37,685 bases of DNA from Streptomyces hirsutus (GTDB taxonomy: Bacteria > Actinomycetota > Actinomycetes > Streptomycetales > Streptomycetaceae). A program made the position numbers and the translations under genes. The DNA lies in the NCBI RefSeq assembly GCF_001418415.1, contig NZ_LIQT01000041.1, forward strand, positions 1 to 37,685, written 5' to 3'. Below are positions 24,546-32,858 of the stretch, in pieces (position 1 is the stretch's first letter; each line of letters starts with the position of its first letter). The notes under the pieces were generated by a model, which worked only from the letters and a program-made list of their open reading frames with translations, was not told the origin of the DNA and made no database searches.

Positions 24546-24775
24546 CCACCGACCCCGCATGCGGAAGGCAGCCGGCCCGGCCGCCTTGAGGCCCGCGGAA
24601 AGGCGACACGAGCACGAGCCACTCCGATCACGGTGGAATCGCGCCCCGGCCACGCCTGCCCCTCCGCCTCTCGGGGCGCCGTGCTCGGCAGGCCGGCCGC
24701 AACCAACGCGAACCACCCCCGCCGGACTGCGGGGGCGCTGCTGGTCAAACCCGGCAGAAAATGGCATTCTTCATT

Positions 24776-24791
24776 TTGTGCAACATTCAAC
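24776..24791 (-). promoter_or_regulatory. Direct-repeat motif (GTTGAATGTTGCACAA) at the start of the FUSC gene
   Basis: The minus-strand sequence GTTGAATGTTGCACAA matches the site at 26176-26191 in 14 of 16 positions. It covers the presumed GTG start codon of the exporter-like gene, so either the gene is leaderless with the operator on its start, or the true start is further downstream. Confidence 0.45.
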
Positions 24792-26004
24792 TAGTTCGGA
24801 AGAGAGGTCGCCTGCCCCACCTCCCGGGTGGCCGGCGCTGGCACGCCTGGTCAGATCCGTGGCCACCCGCCAGGGCGGGTACATCCTGTCCCATGGCGGC
24901 AAGAATCTGACCGCCGCGCTGCTCGCCTGGCAGGCGACCGCCCCGTGGGGGCAGGGACGGCCCCAGTTCCTGGCCGTCGCCACGGCCTTGCTCGTGGTCA
25001 ACACCTCGACGGTGCACCACTCGATGATCGAAGCCGCGCGCCGGGTGGCGATCCAGGTGGCCGGGGTGACTCTGGCCGTCGCCACCGCCTGGTGGCTGGG
25101 CCCCACCGCCGGGAGCATCATGGCGGTCCTGGCCATCATCCTGGCGGCCCGCGGACGCCGCGCCTTCGACGACCGTCTCCAGGTCGCCTCGACCGCGCTG
25201 CTCACGCTGACGGCCGCGGCGGCGGTGCCGGTGCGCGACCTCGCCCTCCTGGCGCTGGCCACCGTGACCGGTGCCATCGTGGGCACGGCCGTCCACGCCC
25301 TGATCCTGCCCCCCGTGCATGTATCCGACTCCCGGACCGCGGTGCGCCGGCTGGCCCGGGCCACCGGCATGCTGCTGTGCGACATGGGCCGCGGCCTGCG
25401 CAAGCAGCAGCGGACCAGCCACGCACGGGTCTGGCTGTCGAGAGCGCGCCGGCTCGAGGAGGAGATCGCCGAGGCGCAGGACCAGGTGCGGCTGGCCGAG
25501 GACAGCCTGCGCTGGAACCTCCGCTGCTCCGTGCACGGGCCCCGGCGGCCCGGAACCGGCGGCCACGCGCTCCTCGTCCTGCACGGGATATCACTGCAGG
25601 TGCGAGGGATCGCCCGGACCCTGACCGATACCGTGGACGCGTCCCGGGACGACTTCCGCCTGGGGCAGCTGTTCACCGACCAGTACGCCCGGACGCTCGA
25701 GCTGGCCGGACAGGCCGTGGAGGACTTCGCCGAAGTGAACCGGACAGCCGATCCGGAGCACACCGAGGCCGGCAAACGGCTGCGCACCGCGCTCGACCAG
25801 GCTCAGAGCTGGCATGACAGCATGACCGAACTCGTGACACACGGCGCCCTGACCGAACCCGGAGCCTGGCACATCTACGGATCGCTGGTCACCGACGCGA
25901 AACGGCTCCTGTCCGACCTGGACCGCGCCGGGACATCAGAACCGATGACACCAGTGACGCCGATGACGAAGAGCGCGCTCACCACCCGGTTCCCCCGCTT
26001 CTGA
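24778..26004 (+). CDS. FUSC/aromatic-acid-exporter-like membrane protein
   Basis: The protein has 408 residues if it starts at GTG 24778; no ribosome site precedes this codon, so it may be leaderless or start later. The N-terminal half holds about six hydrophobic helices, beginning at HGGKNLTAALLAWQATAPWG and including ALLVVNTSTVHHSMIEAARR and VTGAIVGTAVHALILPP. The soluble C-terminal half is helical with coiled-coil character (ARRLEEEIAEAQDQVRLAED). This half-membrane, half-helical plan fits FUSC/aromatic acid exporter proteins, which export aromatic or other organic acids. It ends at a tandem pair of hairpins. Confidence 0.8.
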   Translation: MQHSTSSEERSPAPPPGWPALARLVRSVATRQGGYILSHGGKNLTAALLAWQATAPWGQGRPQFLAVATALLVVNTSTVHHSMIEAARRVAIQVAGVTLAVATAWWLGPTAGSIMAVLAIILAARGRRAFDDRLQVASTALLTLTAAAAVPVRDLALLALATVTGAIVGTAVHALILPPVHVSDSRTAVRRLARATGMLLCDMGRGLRKQQRTSHARVWLSRARRLEEEIAEAQDQVRLAEDSLRWNLRCSVHGPRRPGTGGHALLVLHGISLQVRGIARTLTDTVDASRDDFRLGQLFTDQYARTLELAGQAVEDFAEVNRTADPEHTEAGKRLRTALDQAQSWHDSMTELVTHGALTEPGAWHIYGSLVTDAKRLLSDLDRAGTSEPMTPVTPMTKSALTTRFPRF

Positions 26005-26039
26005 CCGGCCGGCCCGCCCGTCCTGCCGGGCCGGCCGGT
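26004..26039 (+). terminator. Hairpin overlapping the exporter stop codon
   Basis: ACCGGCCGGCCCG (26004-26016) pairs perfectly with CGGGCCGGCCGGT (26027-26039) over a 10-base loop. It starts inside the TGA stop codon. Confidence 0.8.
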
Positions 26040-26058
26040 GGACCGGTTCGGTGCGGCG

Positions 26059-26083
26059 GTGGGCCGGACACCGTCCGGCCCAC
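26059..26083 (+). terminator. Second tandem hairpin after the exporter gene
   Basis: GTGGGCCGGAC (26059-26069) pairs perfectly with GTCCGGCCCAC (26073-26083) around a 3-base loop, 20 bp after the first hairpin. Confidence 0.75.
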
Positions 26084-26175
26084 TGTCGGCCCGACCCGTC
26101 AAGCACCTTTTCGAGCACACGCCACGTGGGGCACACCACATTCCACGAGTGCCATCACCCCCACCAGCCGAGTAT

Positions 26176-26191
26176 GTTGAATATTGAACAA
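26176..26191 (+). promoter_or_regulatory. Direct-repeat motif (GTTGAATATTGAACAA) upstream of the RsbW-like gene
   Basis: TTGAA is repeated at 7-bp spacing in GTTGAATATTGAACAA, within an AT-rich patch 64 bp before the start codon. It is the best copy of a motif shared with the two preceding genes. Confidence 0.5.
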
Positions 26192-26254
26192 ACATCCCGG
26201 GTCGTCCGTTCCTCCCGCTGCGGCGGGAGGCGCTCCTCGCGAAAGGCCCTTCCC

Positions 26255-26674
26255 ATGACCACTGCCATGACGCTCTCGCCGGCCCGCTCCCTCACCTGGT
26301 CGCTGCCCTGCACTGCTGACGCCCCCGCCCGCGCCCGACGGCTCACCCGCCGGCTCCTGCACGACTGGGGTTTCGACGACGAGTACACCTGCCGCACCGA
26401 GGCCGTCGTCGCCGAACTGGTCGGCAATGCGCTCTCTCACGCCCGGCCCGGCGTCCGCGTCACCTGGCGGCTCATCCGCGACACCGAACAGCCCGCGGTC
26501 CGCGTGGAGGTCATCGACGGGGGCCCCACCCGCTCCCCCGCCGACACCGACCGCGACCCCGACGAACACGGCCGAGGACGCCTGATCGTGGCCTCCCTCG
26601 CCTCCCGGTGGGGCATCTCCCGGCGCCGCGACCGGCACGGATGCATCCACTGGGCGCAGATCGCTCCGGACTGA
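26255..26674 (+). CDS. RsbW-like ATP-binding protein (anti-sigma regulatory type)
   Basis: The protein has 139 residues and starts at ATG 26255, eight bases after GAAAGG. It is a single HATPase_c_2 domain: N-box TEAVVAELVGNALSHA, G1 box VEVIDGGP, and G2 region EHGRGRLIVASLASRWG. Relatives are serine kinases or anti-sigma factors that act with STAS antagonists, and Streptomyces has dozens of orphans. No anti-anti-sigma or sigma gene is adjacent. The direct-repeat motif upstream is shared with the YceI and exporter genes. Confidence 0.9.
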   Translation: MTTAMTLSPARSLTWSLPCTADAPARARRLTRRLLHDWGFDDEYTCRTEAVVAELVGNALSHARPGVRVTWRLIRDTEQPAVRVEVIDGGPTRSPADTDRDPDEHGRGRLIVASLASRWGISRRRDRHGCIHWAQIAPD

Positions 26675-27151
26675 TCCGGTGGCGCGGAACGCCCCCTGAA
26701 GACACCACGTCCACCGGACTGCCGGCGAGGACAAGGCCCACGTCGTCCACACCGGCGGCACCACCACCGACGACTTCGCCCACGACCTACCTCTGCTCGT
26801 CAAGCACGCCTCCTGACACTCCGCCGGCACCGCTCCCAGCGGGGACGCCCCGCGTGCGTGAAGCGCCCACCCGCGCGACACGGTAAGCGCCACCCCGCCG
26901 CCCCCCGGCCAGAATCGGTGGGCCGGGGCAGGGCAGAGCCGGCCCGGAATGGTCGCCCGTCCGCGGGCGGAGGGCCGGGCGGCTGAGCATTCCGGGGGCC
27001 GTTCCGCTCGTCGATCAGGCCGCTGATCCACAACGCCCGACGCGACCTGGGACATACCCTTTGATGCCCGGTTGTGCGTAACCTGGCCGACTGTTCCCGC
27101 ACACAATGTCGTGACATCGGGGGCGCGTCACATCGATCGTTCAGGAGACCC
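26675..27151. other. Gap with a possible 29-codon gene tail
   Basis: About 480 bp. From 26730 to 26816 the plus strand reads DKAHVVHTGGTTTDDFAHDL and then PLLVKHAS before TGA, which looks like the genuine end of a protein I do not recognise, without an upstream part. The rest is low-complexity. The right end must hold the promoter of the VanW gene (ribosome site CAGGAG at 27142-27147). Confidence 0.35.
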
Positions 27152-28894
27152 ATGCACCCCCGGATAACCTCCGCCTCCCGGATGGCCTCTCTCCCGTCCG
27201 CCGCCCTGGCGGGCGGTGCGCTGACCGTCGGCATCGGCGGTCTGTATCTCGCCGGACTACTGCTCACCGGCGGTGAGATCGAGGCGGGTACAACGGTGCG
27301 CGGCGTGGACGTCGGGGGCCTGACCCATGAGGAAGCCACCCGGAAACTGGAGCGGCACCTGGCGGCGGCCGGCCCGCGGAAGCTGGCCGTGAAGGTCGGC
27401 GACCGCGAGGGCGCGGTTGATCCGCGGCAGGCGGGGCTCACCTTCGACGTCCGGGAAACCCTTGACCGGGCGGCGTCCACCGGCGCCGATCCGGTCAGCG
27501 TGATCGGCGGGCTGTTCCGCTCGGGCGGTGAGATCGAGCCGGTCGTGCGGGTCGATGAGGACAAGGCCCGTGCCGCCCTCGGGAAGCTGGCGAAGACACT
27601 CGACCAGAAGGTCCGCGACGGTGCCGTCTCCTTCGCCGGCGGCCGGGTCGAGCAGATAGCCCCGCGCACCGGGTACGCGCTGGACGTGGACGCCGCGATC
27701 GGCGCCCTGCGCACCCCCTTCCTGCATGGCACGGTGGACTCGGTCACGGTGCTGCCCGCACGCGAGACCGGGTCGAAGGTCACGGCGGAAGAGGTACGGC
27801 GGGCGGTGCGCGAGTTCGCGCAGCCGGCGATGTCGGCACCGGTCACGCTCACCGCGGGCGGCGAGCGGTTCACGATCACCCCGGCCGTGCTGGGCGAGTA
27901 CCTGACCATGCGGCCGGACGACACCGGCAGACTCACGGCGAAACTCGACAGCAAGGGCCTGCGCGCCGCGCCCACGGTGGCAGGCGTCCTGAACGGCCTT
28001 CCCACCACGCCCCGGAACGCCCGGCTGGGGCTCGAGGGCGGCAGGGTCGTGGTGGCCGCCGACGCCAGGCCCGGCGTGGAGGTCACCGACAAGGCCCTGG
28101 GCAAGGCCGTCCTGCCCCTGCTCACCAAGTCGGGCACCGCCCGCACCGGCGAGGTGGACACGCGGCAGATCCAGCCGGAGATCACCCGCGAGAGCGCGGC
28201 GCGCCTGGGGCTGACCGAGAAGATGTCCTCCTTCACCGTCGACTTCGAACCGGCCGCCTACCGCACGACGAACGTCGGCCGGGCCGTGGAACTCATCAAC
28301 GGCTCCGTCGTCATGCCGAACGAGACCTGGAGCTTCAACCGGACCGTCGGCGAGCGCACCCAGGCCAACGGCTTCGTCGACGGCATCATGATCTTCGACG
28401 ACCAGTACATCAAGGCGCCCGGCGGCGGTGTCTCCGCCGTGGCCACCACGGTCTTCAACGCGATGTTCTTCGCCGGGGTCAAGCCCGTCGAGTACGGCGC
28501 CCACTCCTTCTACATCGAGCGCTACCCGGAGGGCCGTGAGGCGACGGTCGCCTGGGGCAGCCTGGACCTGAGGTTCACCAACGATTCCGGCAAGGCCGTC
28601 TACATCCAGGCCGAGTCCACCGACACCTCGGTGACCATCACCTTCCTCGGCACGAAGAAGTACGACGAGGTCACGTCGGTCAAGGGGCCGCGCACCAATG
28701 TGCAGCAGCCGGCCAAGAAGGTGAGCACCGCTGAGAAGTGCGTGCCGCAGACCCCGCTCGAGGGCTTCGACGTCACCGTGGAGCGGGTCTTCCACGACGG
28801 CGGCCGGGAAGTGAAGCGGGAGCCGTTCCGCACGCACTACACCCCGCGTGACGAGATCACCTGCGAAAAGACACCGAGCAAGCGTCAGCCCTGA
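27152..28894 (+). CDS. VanW family protein with peptidoglycan-binding-like domains
   Basis: The protein has 580 residues and starts at ATG 27152 after CAGGAG. One N-terminal membrane helix (LAGGALTVGIGGLYLAGLLL) anchors a large outer part. Two PG_binding_4-type repeats follow; the first begins with AGTTVRGVDVGGLTHEEATR and the second carries APVTLTAGGERFTITPAVLG. The VanW domain lies at about 380-520: FTVDFEPAAYRTTNVGRAVE, NETWSFNRTVGERTQANGF, YIKAPGGGVSAVATTVFNAM and GAHSFYIERYPEGREATVAW. A short C-terminal domain has two cysteines. Function is unproven; the architecture implies a cell-envelope role. It is common in actinobacteria and not by itself a vancomycin-resistance gene. Confidence 0.93.
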   Translation: MHPRITSASRMASLPSAALAGGALTVGIGGLYLAGLLLTGGEIEAGTTVRGVDVGGLTHEEATRKLERHLAAAGPRKLAVKVGDREGAVDPRQAGLTFDVRETLDRAASTGADPVSVIGGLFRSGGEIEPVVRVDEDKARAALGKLAKTLDQKVRDGAVSFAGGRVEQIAPRTGYALDVDAAIGALRTPFLHGTVDSVTVLPARETGSKVTAEEVRRAVREFAQPAMSAPVTLTAGGERFTITPAVLGEYLTMRPDDTGRLTAKLDSKGLRAAPTVAGVLNGLPTTPRNARLGLEGGRVVVAADARPGVEVTDKALGKAVLPLLTKSGTARTGEVDTRQIQPEITRESAARLGLTEKMSSFTVDFEPAAYRTTNVGRAVELINGSVVMPNETWSFNRTVGERTQANGFVDGIMIFDDQYIKAPGGGVSAVATTVFNAMFFAGVKPVEYGAHSFYIERYPEGREATVAWGSLDLRFTNDSGKAVYIQAESTDTSVTITFLGTKKYDEVTSVKGPRTNVQQPAKKVSTAEKCVPQTPLEGFDVTVERVFHDGGREVKREPFRTHYTPRDEITCEKTPSKRQP

Positions 28895-29052
28895 GGACGC
28901 GACCCCGTCAGAGCCACAGAGACAAGCCGCAAAGGATACGGAGTGTCCCGGCAGACGATGTCGAACAGCGGCATGGTCACGACATGCCGTGGCAAGTGCA
29001 CCCGCGGCCGCATCGCCGGATCGCCGCATCGTCGCACTCGCCCAGTCGGTCC

Positions 29053-29683
29053 ATGGAAGCCCACGAAGCCGCGGGCTACAGCTCGGCCGTCCGCCGTACG
29101 CCTGCCCTGGTCGCCGGGGGCGTCGTGCTCCTGGTCGTCGCCGCCCTCGCCCTGTGGTGGCGAACCACGGAGGGTACGGCGAATGCCTCGACGCCCGGCA
29201 CGGCGTCCTCGGAGGCCGGGTTCTTCCCGGACATGTCGGCGCACCATCAGCAGGCGGTGGAGATGTCGTTCATCGTTCGTGACCGCACCGGCGACCAGGA
29301 GGTCCGCACCCTCGCCTACGACATCATCGGCACCCAGGCCACGCAGCGCGGCATGGTGCTGGGCCGGCGGGAAGGCGGGGCTGAACAAGACCTCCGGCCA
29401 GGCGTCCATGACGTGGCTGGGCCACGGTTCGACGCACGAGGCGAAGGACGGCTCCCTCCTGCCCGGGATGGCCACCACCACGCAGCTCGACCAGTTGCGC
29501 CTGTCCTTCACCCTGTCCGAGCAGCGCATCGGCCCGCTCGACGCCAAGCTCGCCGACCGGAGCGGCTACCGGGGCACCGGCACGCTCACCCTCCTGATCG
29601 CCGGAACCTGGACGATGAAGGCCACCGTGCGGGTCTCCGCCATCGACCAGGTCACCGTCTCGAAGACGATGGAGATCAGGTAA
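29053..29683 (+). pseudogene. Chimeric remnant: DUF305 front joined to CopD-like C-terminus
   Basis: From ATG 29053 a membrane helix (TPALVAGGVVLLVVAALALW) and the first DUF305 helix pair (FFPDMSAHHQQAVEMSFIVR) are intact and close to the intact copy at 7457. After GTQATQRGMVLG the sequence drops out of frame near 29360 and resumes as MTWLGHGSTHEAKDGSLLPG and MATTTQLDQLR. At about 29500 it switches to RIGPLDAKLADRSGYRGTGT and TLLIAGTWTMKATVRVSAID, the C-terminal domain of CopD/YcnJ-type copper proteins, ending at 29683. The second DUF305 helix pair and all CopD membrane helices are missing. It is a frameshifted deletion fusion. Confidence 0.7.
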
Positions 29684-29721
29684 GGACCTACGCGGGTGCG
29701 GCGGCGAGGCCGCGTTCGCCG

Positions 29722-30210
29722 CTACGACGGACTCGGCGTAGGACCGAAGCCCTGGAGCCGCTGGATATTTCCACCGATCTTCTTCCGCAGCGGCTCGAGC
29801 ATCTTCGGTTCGGCGCTGACGACCCAACGGCTGCCGACGAGGTACGTGCCGCCGTACACCCTGGCGGTCTCCAACCAGGTCTGCTTGTACTTCTCCCCCG
29901 GGAAGGTCGTGATGAGGTAGTCACCCTGCTCGGTGCGGCATGTCCCCTCACGCAGTTCCTCGGCCTCGACGCGGATGTTCGCCTTGCAGCCCGTCAGGTT
30001 GGCGATGACCTCGATCCTCGCCGGGGCCACAACCGCTGCGGCCGACGCTGAAGCCTTTGACGGCTTGTTGTCGGCTTCCGTCTCTCCGCCTGCGCTGCAG
30101 GCGGCGGTCAAGGGCAGGAGAGCCAGCACTCCGGCCAGTGCGGCAGCACGCCCCCAGGAAGCGGCAAATGGGGCGGTGCCGGCGCGTTCTCGGGGCTGTG
30201 GCTGGGGCAC
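29722..30210 (-). CDS. Lipoprotein of unknown function
   Basis: The protein has 162 residues from GTG 30210, four bases after GGAGAAGG. The signal (WGRAAALAGVLALLPLTAAC) ends in a lipobox with Cys near residue 38, so it is a membrane lipoprotein. A short Ser/Ala/Lys linker precedes a small domain with two further cysteines (NLTGCKANIRVEAEELREGT, CRTEQGDYLITTFPGEK) that may form a disulfide, followed by YLVGSRWVVSAEPKMLEPLR. I do not recognise the domain by name. It is convergent with the DUF305/CopD remnant. Confidence 0.8.
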   Translation of the reverse strand: MPQPQPRERAGTAPFAASWGRAAALAGVLALLPLTAACSAGGETEADNKPSKASASAAAVVAPARIEVIANLTGCKANIRVEAEELREGTCRTEQGDYLITTFPGEKYKQTWLETARVYGGTYLVGSRWVVSAEPKMLEPLRKKIGGNIQRLQGFGPTPSPS

Positions 30211-30292
30211 GTGCCTTCTCCGTCTCGGTTGGTTCCGCCCGTACCGGCGGGTTGACGTCCTCAGTGGGGTACGGACGAACACCGGTGGCCGT

Positions 30293-30604
30293 TCACCTCG
30301 GCGTCCCGTCCCAAAGGTTCACCCGGAAGGCACCGTCCGTAAGGACCCCCAGGCCGAGGCAGCTTGTGAAGCCCAGAAGGCCGTCTGCCCTCGCATCAGT
30401 CAGCGCGATCTCTCCTTGCGGGAACAGCTCAAGTCGCTCGATCCGGTGAGCGCTTTCCGACCTCACGCTGATGTAGCGAACCAGGCACGAGCCCGCACTA
30501 GCCAGCCGACAAGCCATCGTCTGCAGGGTGACGGGCCCGCTGACCACGAAGTAGGCATGACGTCCGACCGGCATCTTCGGCAAGGGACGAGCCGCTGGAT
30601 TCAA
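30293..30604 (-). other. Possible hypothetical gene or gene fragment
   Basis: A minus-strand frame gives 103 residues with a protein-like C-terminal half: VRYISVRSESAHRIERLELF, PQGEIALTDARADGLLGFTS, VLTDGAFRVNLWDGTPR. The N-terminal part is weak, no good ribosome site precedes it, and upstream frames change, so it may be the tail of a truncated gene. No family was recognised. Confidence 0.3.
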
Positions 30605-31186
30605 GATCCGGTTCAGCGGCGGGCCGGCTGCCGTCCTGGCCGACCAGGGCCATGTCGTGGCTCACGGCCTTCCGCGCCGATCGGTGAGCCCTCGTACTCC
30701 GCGCCCCGGCCCGCTGATGAGCTGTATCTGCGCAGGCCGATGCCGCGCCCGCGGAACGACCCGCACGCAGACTCTCCTCCGGCCCACCCGGCACCACATC
30801 GGCGTGCTGGTCGCCACGCTCCGTGAGGGCGTAAAGACATGGAGAAGCCCCCCGTCTGCCCCCGCCTTCGATGCCCGGAGTGGACCCGGTCGGCACGCCG
30901 CCTCATCTCCCGACACCTCGCCACTGCCGGGAAGCAGAGGTGCAGCGTTTGTGAGGCGGTTCACTGATACAGGGCTGGACTGGCTCGCACCGCAGAATTA
31001 GCTTTCTTGAGAGCATGCGTCCCTTATGGGCCTTTTCCGCGGTGCGGCGGACCGGGTCTGGAGCAGGACGTTCACCAGTGGCCTTGCGGGCAGCCGCCCG
31101 GACCGGACTTCAGGGCGCATGAGGAAGGTACGACGTACTTCCGCGCCGGCACTACCAGTGGGCGAGTGGCCCCGGAAGGTGGACAA
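30605..31186. other. Gap without recognised genes
   Basis: About 580 bp with only low-complexity frames. The right end should hold the promoter of the Cys-rich gene, whose ribosome site GGAAGG lies just ahead of its GTG start. Confidence 0.35.
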
Positions 31187-31615
31187 GTGAGTGAAGACGC
31201 CGTGTGGGTCAGAAGCGTGACGGGCATCCAACTGCATCACGTGACCGATCTCCAGGACGCTCGTCGGTTCCTGGGCAACGCTGTCATGGCGCTGGGCGCA
31301 GCCCATGTGAGAACGGGCGACGCCAGGTTCTCCGGTCTCGCCGACCAGCTCAAGGCAATGGTTGCTCAAACGCACGACCTGGAGGGCGAGGCACGGGAGA
31401 GCATGCACCGGCTGCACTCCACGGATCCCGAGCGGTTCGTGCGCTGCCGGGAGGGCGAGGAGCCCTGGCCGGACGAGCTCCAGGCGGGCTTCGTCCCGCG
31501 CCACACCTGCCGGGACAAGTGCCTCTACCACGACTATGAGGTGCTGGACGCCATCCTGCAGTGCACCTGCGGCCGGCCCCCGTGCCGCGCCTGCGCGATC
31601 GCGGGGGCGCCCTGA
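31187..31615 (+). CDS. Hypothetical protein with Cys-rich, zinc-ribbon-like C-terminus
   Basis: The protein has 142 residues from GTG 31187 behind GGAAGGTGG. The first 75 residues are helical (DARRFLGNAVMALGAAHVRT, FSGLADQLKAMVAQTHDLEG). The last 35 residues contain six cysteines in the pattern HTCRDKCLYHDYE ... CTCGRPPCRACAI, which suggests a metal site. There is no signal peptide. I cannot place it in a family. Upstream in-frame sequence exists back to 31007 but is low-complexity, so the GTG is preferred. It is convergent with fdh. Confidence 0.65.
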   Translation: MSEDAVWVRSVTGIQLHHVTDLQDARRFLGNAVMALGAAHVRTGDARFSGLADQLKAMVAQTHDLEGEARESMHRLHSTDPERFVRCREGEEPWPDELQAGFVPRHTCRDKCLYHDYEVLDAILQCTCGRPPCRACAIAGAP

Positions 31616-31700
31616 CACGGAGACCACGGAGAGCGGAGCGTCCCGTCCCGGGCCTTCTGTGCACGGGCGGTGACGGCTCCGCCGACTCCTACCGTGTGTG

Positions 31701-32858
31701 TCAGACGGTGTACGAGCGGGCCCCGGTCCCGGCAAGCCTGCCGCCCTCCACGATGAGGTACTCCTGACGGATCGGGCGGTTGTCGAACCAGCACTCCAGG
31801 ATTTCCCGGACGCCTGCCGCATACCTGGCCTGCGCGGAGAGCGTCGAACCGGACACGTGCGGTGTCATGCCCTCGTGCGGCATGCCGCGCCACGGGTGGT
31901 CCTCTTCCGGCGGCTCGGGGTACCAGACGTCACCGGCGTAACCCGCCAGATGGCCTCGTTCCAGAGCGCGTACCACGGCGTCCCGGTCGACGATCAGCGC
32001 GCGGGCCGTGTTGACGAGGTACGCCCCTCGCTTCATGGTCGCGAGCATCTCGTCGTCGAAGAGGTTCACCGTCTGCGCGTGCAGCGGCGCGTGGATGGAG
32101 AGCACGTCGACGGCGGCCGCCAGGGAGCGGGCGTCCGCATGCCAGGTCAGCCCCAGCTCCTGCTCGAGGTTTGGTGGCACCCTGTGCACGTCGTTGTAGT
32201 GCAGCTTCACATCGAACGGCTTCAGCCGACGGAGCACCGCCATGCCGATCCGTCCGGCACCGAAAACGCCGACGTCCATGCCCTCCAGGTCGTAGTTCCG
32301 CGAGACGCTGTCGGCCACGTTCCACCCTTGGCGGGCGGTGACCCACTCGTGGGCGGGCAGATAGTTGTGGACGAGAGCGAGGATCTGCATGACCGCGTGC
32401 TCCGACACGCTGATGCTGTTGCTGTAGGTGACCTCCGCAACGGTGACGTCGTGCTCGATGGCGCTCGGCAGGTCCACGTGGTCCGAACCGATCCCGGCTG
32501 TGATCGACAGCTTCAAGTGCGGTGCGCGCCGGATCCGGTCAGGGGTGAGATAGGCGGGCCAGAACGGCTGCGAGATCACCACCTCGGCGTCGGGGAGTTC
32601 CCGTTCCAGCACGGAGTCGGGCCCCTCCTTGTCGGAGGTGACGACCAAGGTGTGGCCCTGTTCCTCCAAGAACGAACGCAGACCGAGTTCACCGGAGACG
32701 CAGCCGACCAGCTCACCCGGCCTGAAGCCGATACTCCGGGGGGTGGGCGCCGTCTGCCCTCCGGGATAGCCGCTGATGACGGGGATCTCATCTCGGGCAT
32801 ACCTGGGCGGGTAGCCGTCAACGGGATCCGGATAAAGCACCGTGAGAATCTTTGCCAT
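31701..32858 (-). CDS. fdh: NAD-dependent formate dehydrogenase
   Basis: The protein has 385 residues and starts at ATG 32858 with TAGGAG upstream. It oxidises formate to CO2, reducing NAD+. It is a full-length D-2-hydroxyacid-dehydrogenase-fold FDH: N-terminal PDPVDGYPPRYARDEIP, substrate-site ITAGIGSDHVDL and YSNSISVSEH, nucleotide loop VFGAGRIGMAVLRRL, catalytic Arg286 (VNTAR) and His334 (TPHVSGSTLSAQARY). Asp223 after HYN favours NAD over NADP, although the following Arg of the Pseudomonas enzyme is Val. The residue that pairs with the catalytic His is normally Gln (FPQP) and here is Glu315 (YPEP). The gene is divergent from the formamidase set, which would supply formate. Confidence 0.95.
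   Translation of the reverse strand: MAKILTVLYPDPVDGYPPRYARDEIPVISGYPGGQTAPTPRSIGFRPGELVGCVSGELGLRSFLEEQGHTLVVTSDKEGPDSVLERELPDAEVVISQPFWPAYLTPDRIRRAPHLKLSITAGIGSDHVDLPSAIEHDVTVAEVTYSNSISVSEHAVMQILALVHNYLPAHEWVTARQGWNVADSVSRNYDLEGMDVGVFGAGRIGMAVLRRLKPFDVKLHYNDVHRVPPNLEQELGLTWHADARSLAAAVDVLSIHAPLHAQTVNLFDDEMLATMKRGAYLVNTARALIVDRDAVVRALERGHLAGYAGDVWYPEPPEEDHPWRGMPHEGMTPHVSGSTLSAQARYAAGVREILECWFDNRPIRQEYLIVEGGRLAGTGARSYTV

Noticed and set aside
27152-28894. VanW gene as a vancomycin-resistance determinant
   Set aside because: No VanHAX or VanRS genes are present, and VanW-domain envelope proteins are widespread in actinobacteria without resistance.
27257-29029. Minus-strand open frame of about 590 codons
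   Set aside because: It mirrors the VanW gene, which has clear domains and a ribosome site; the antisense translation has no recognisable fold.
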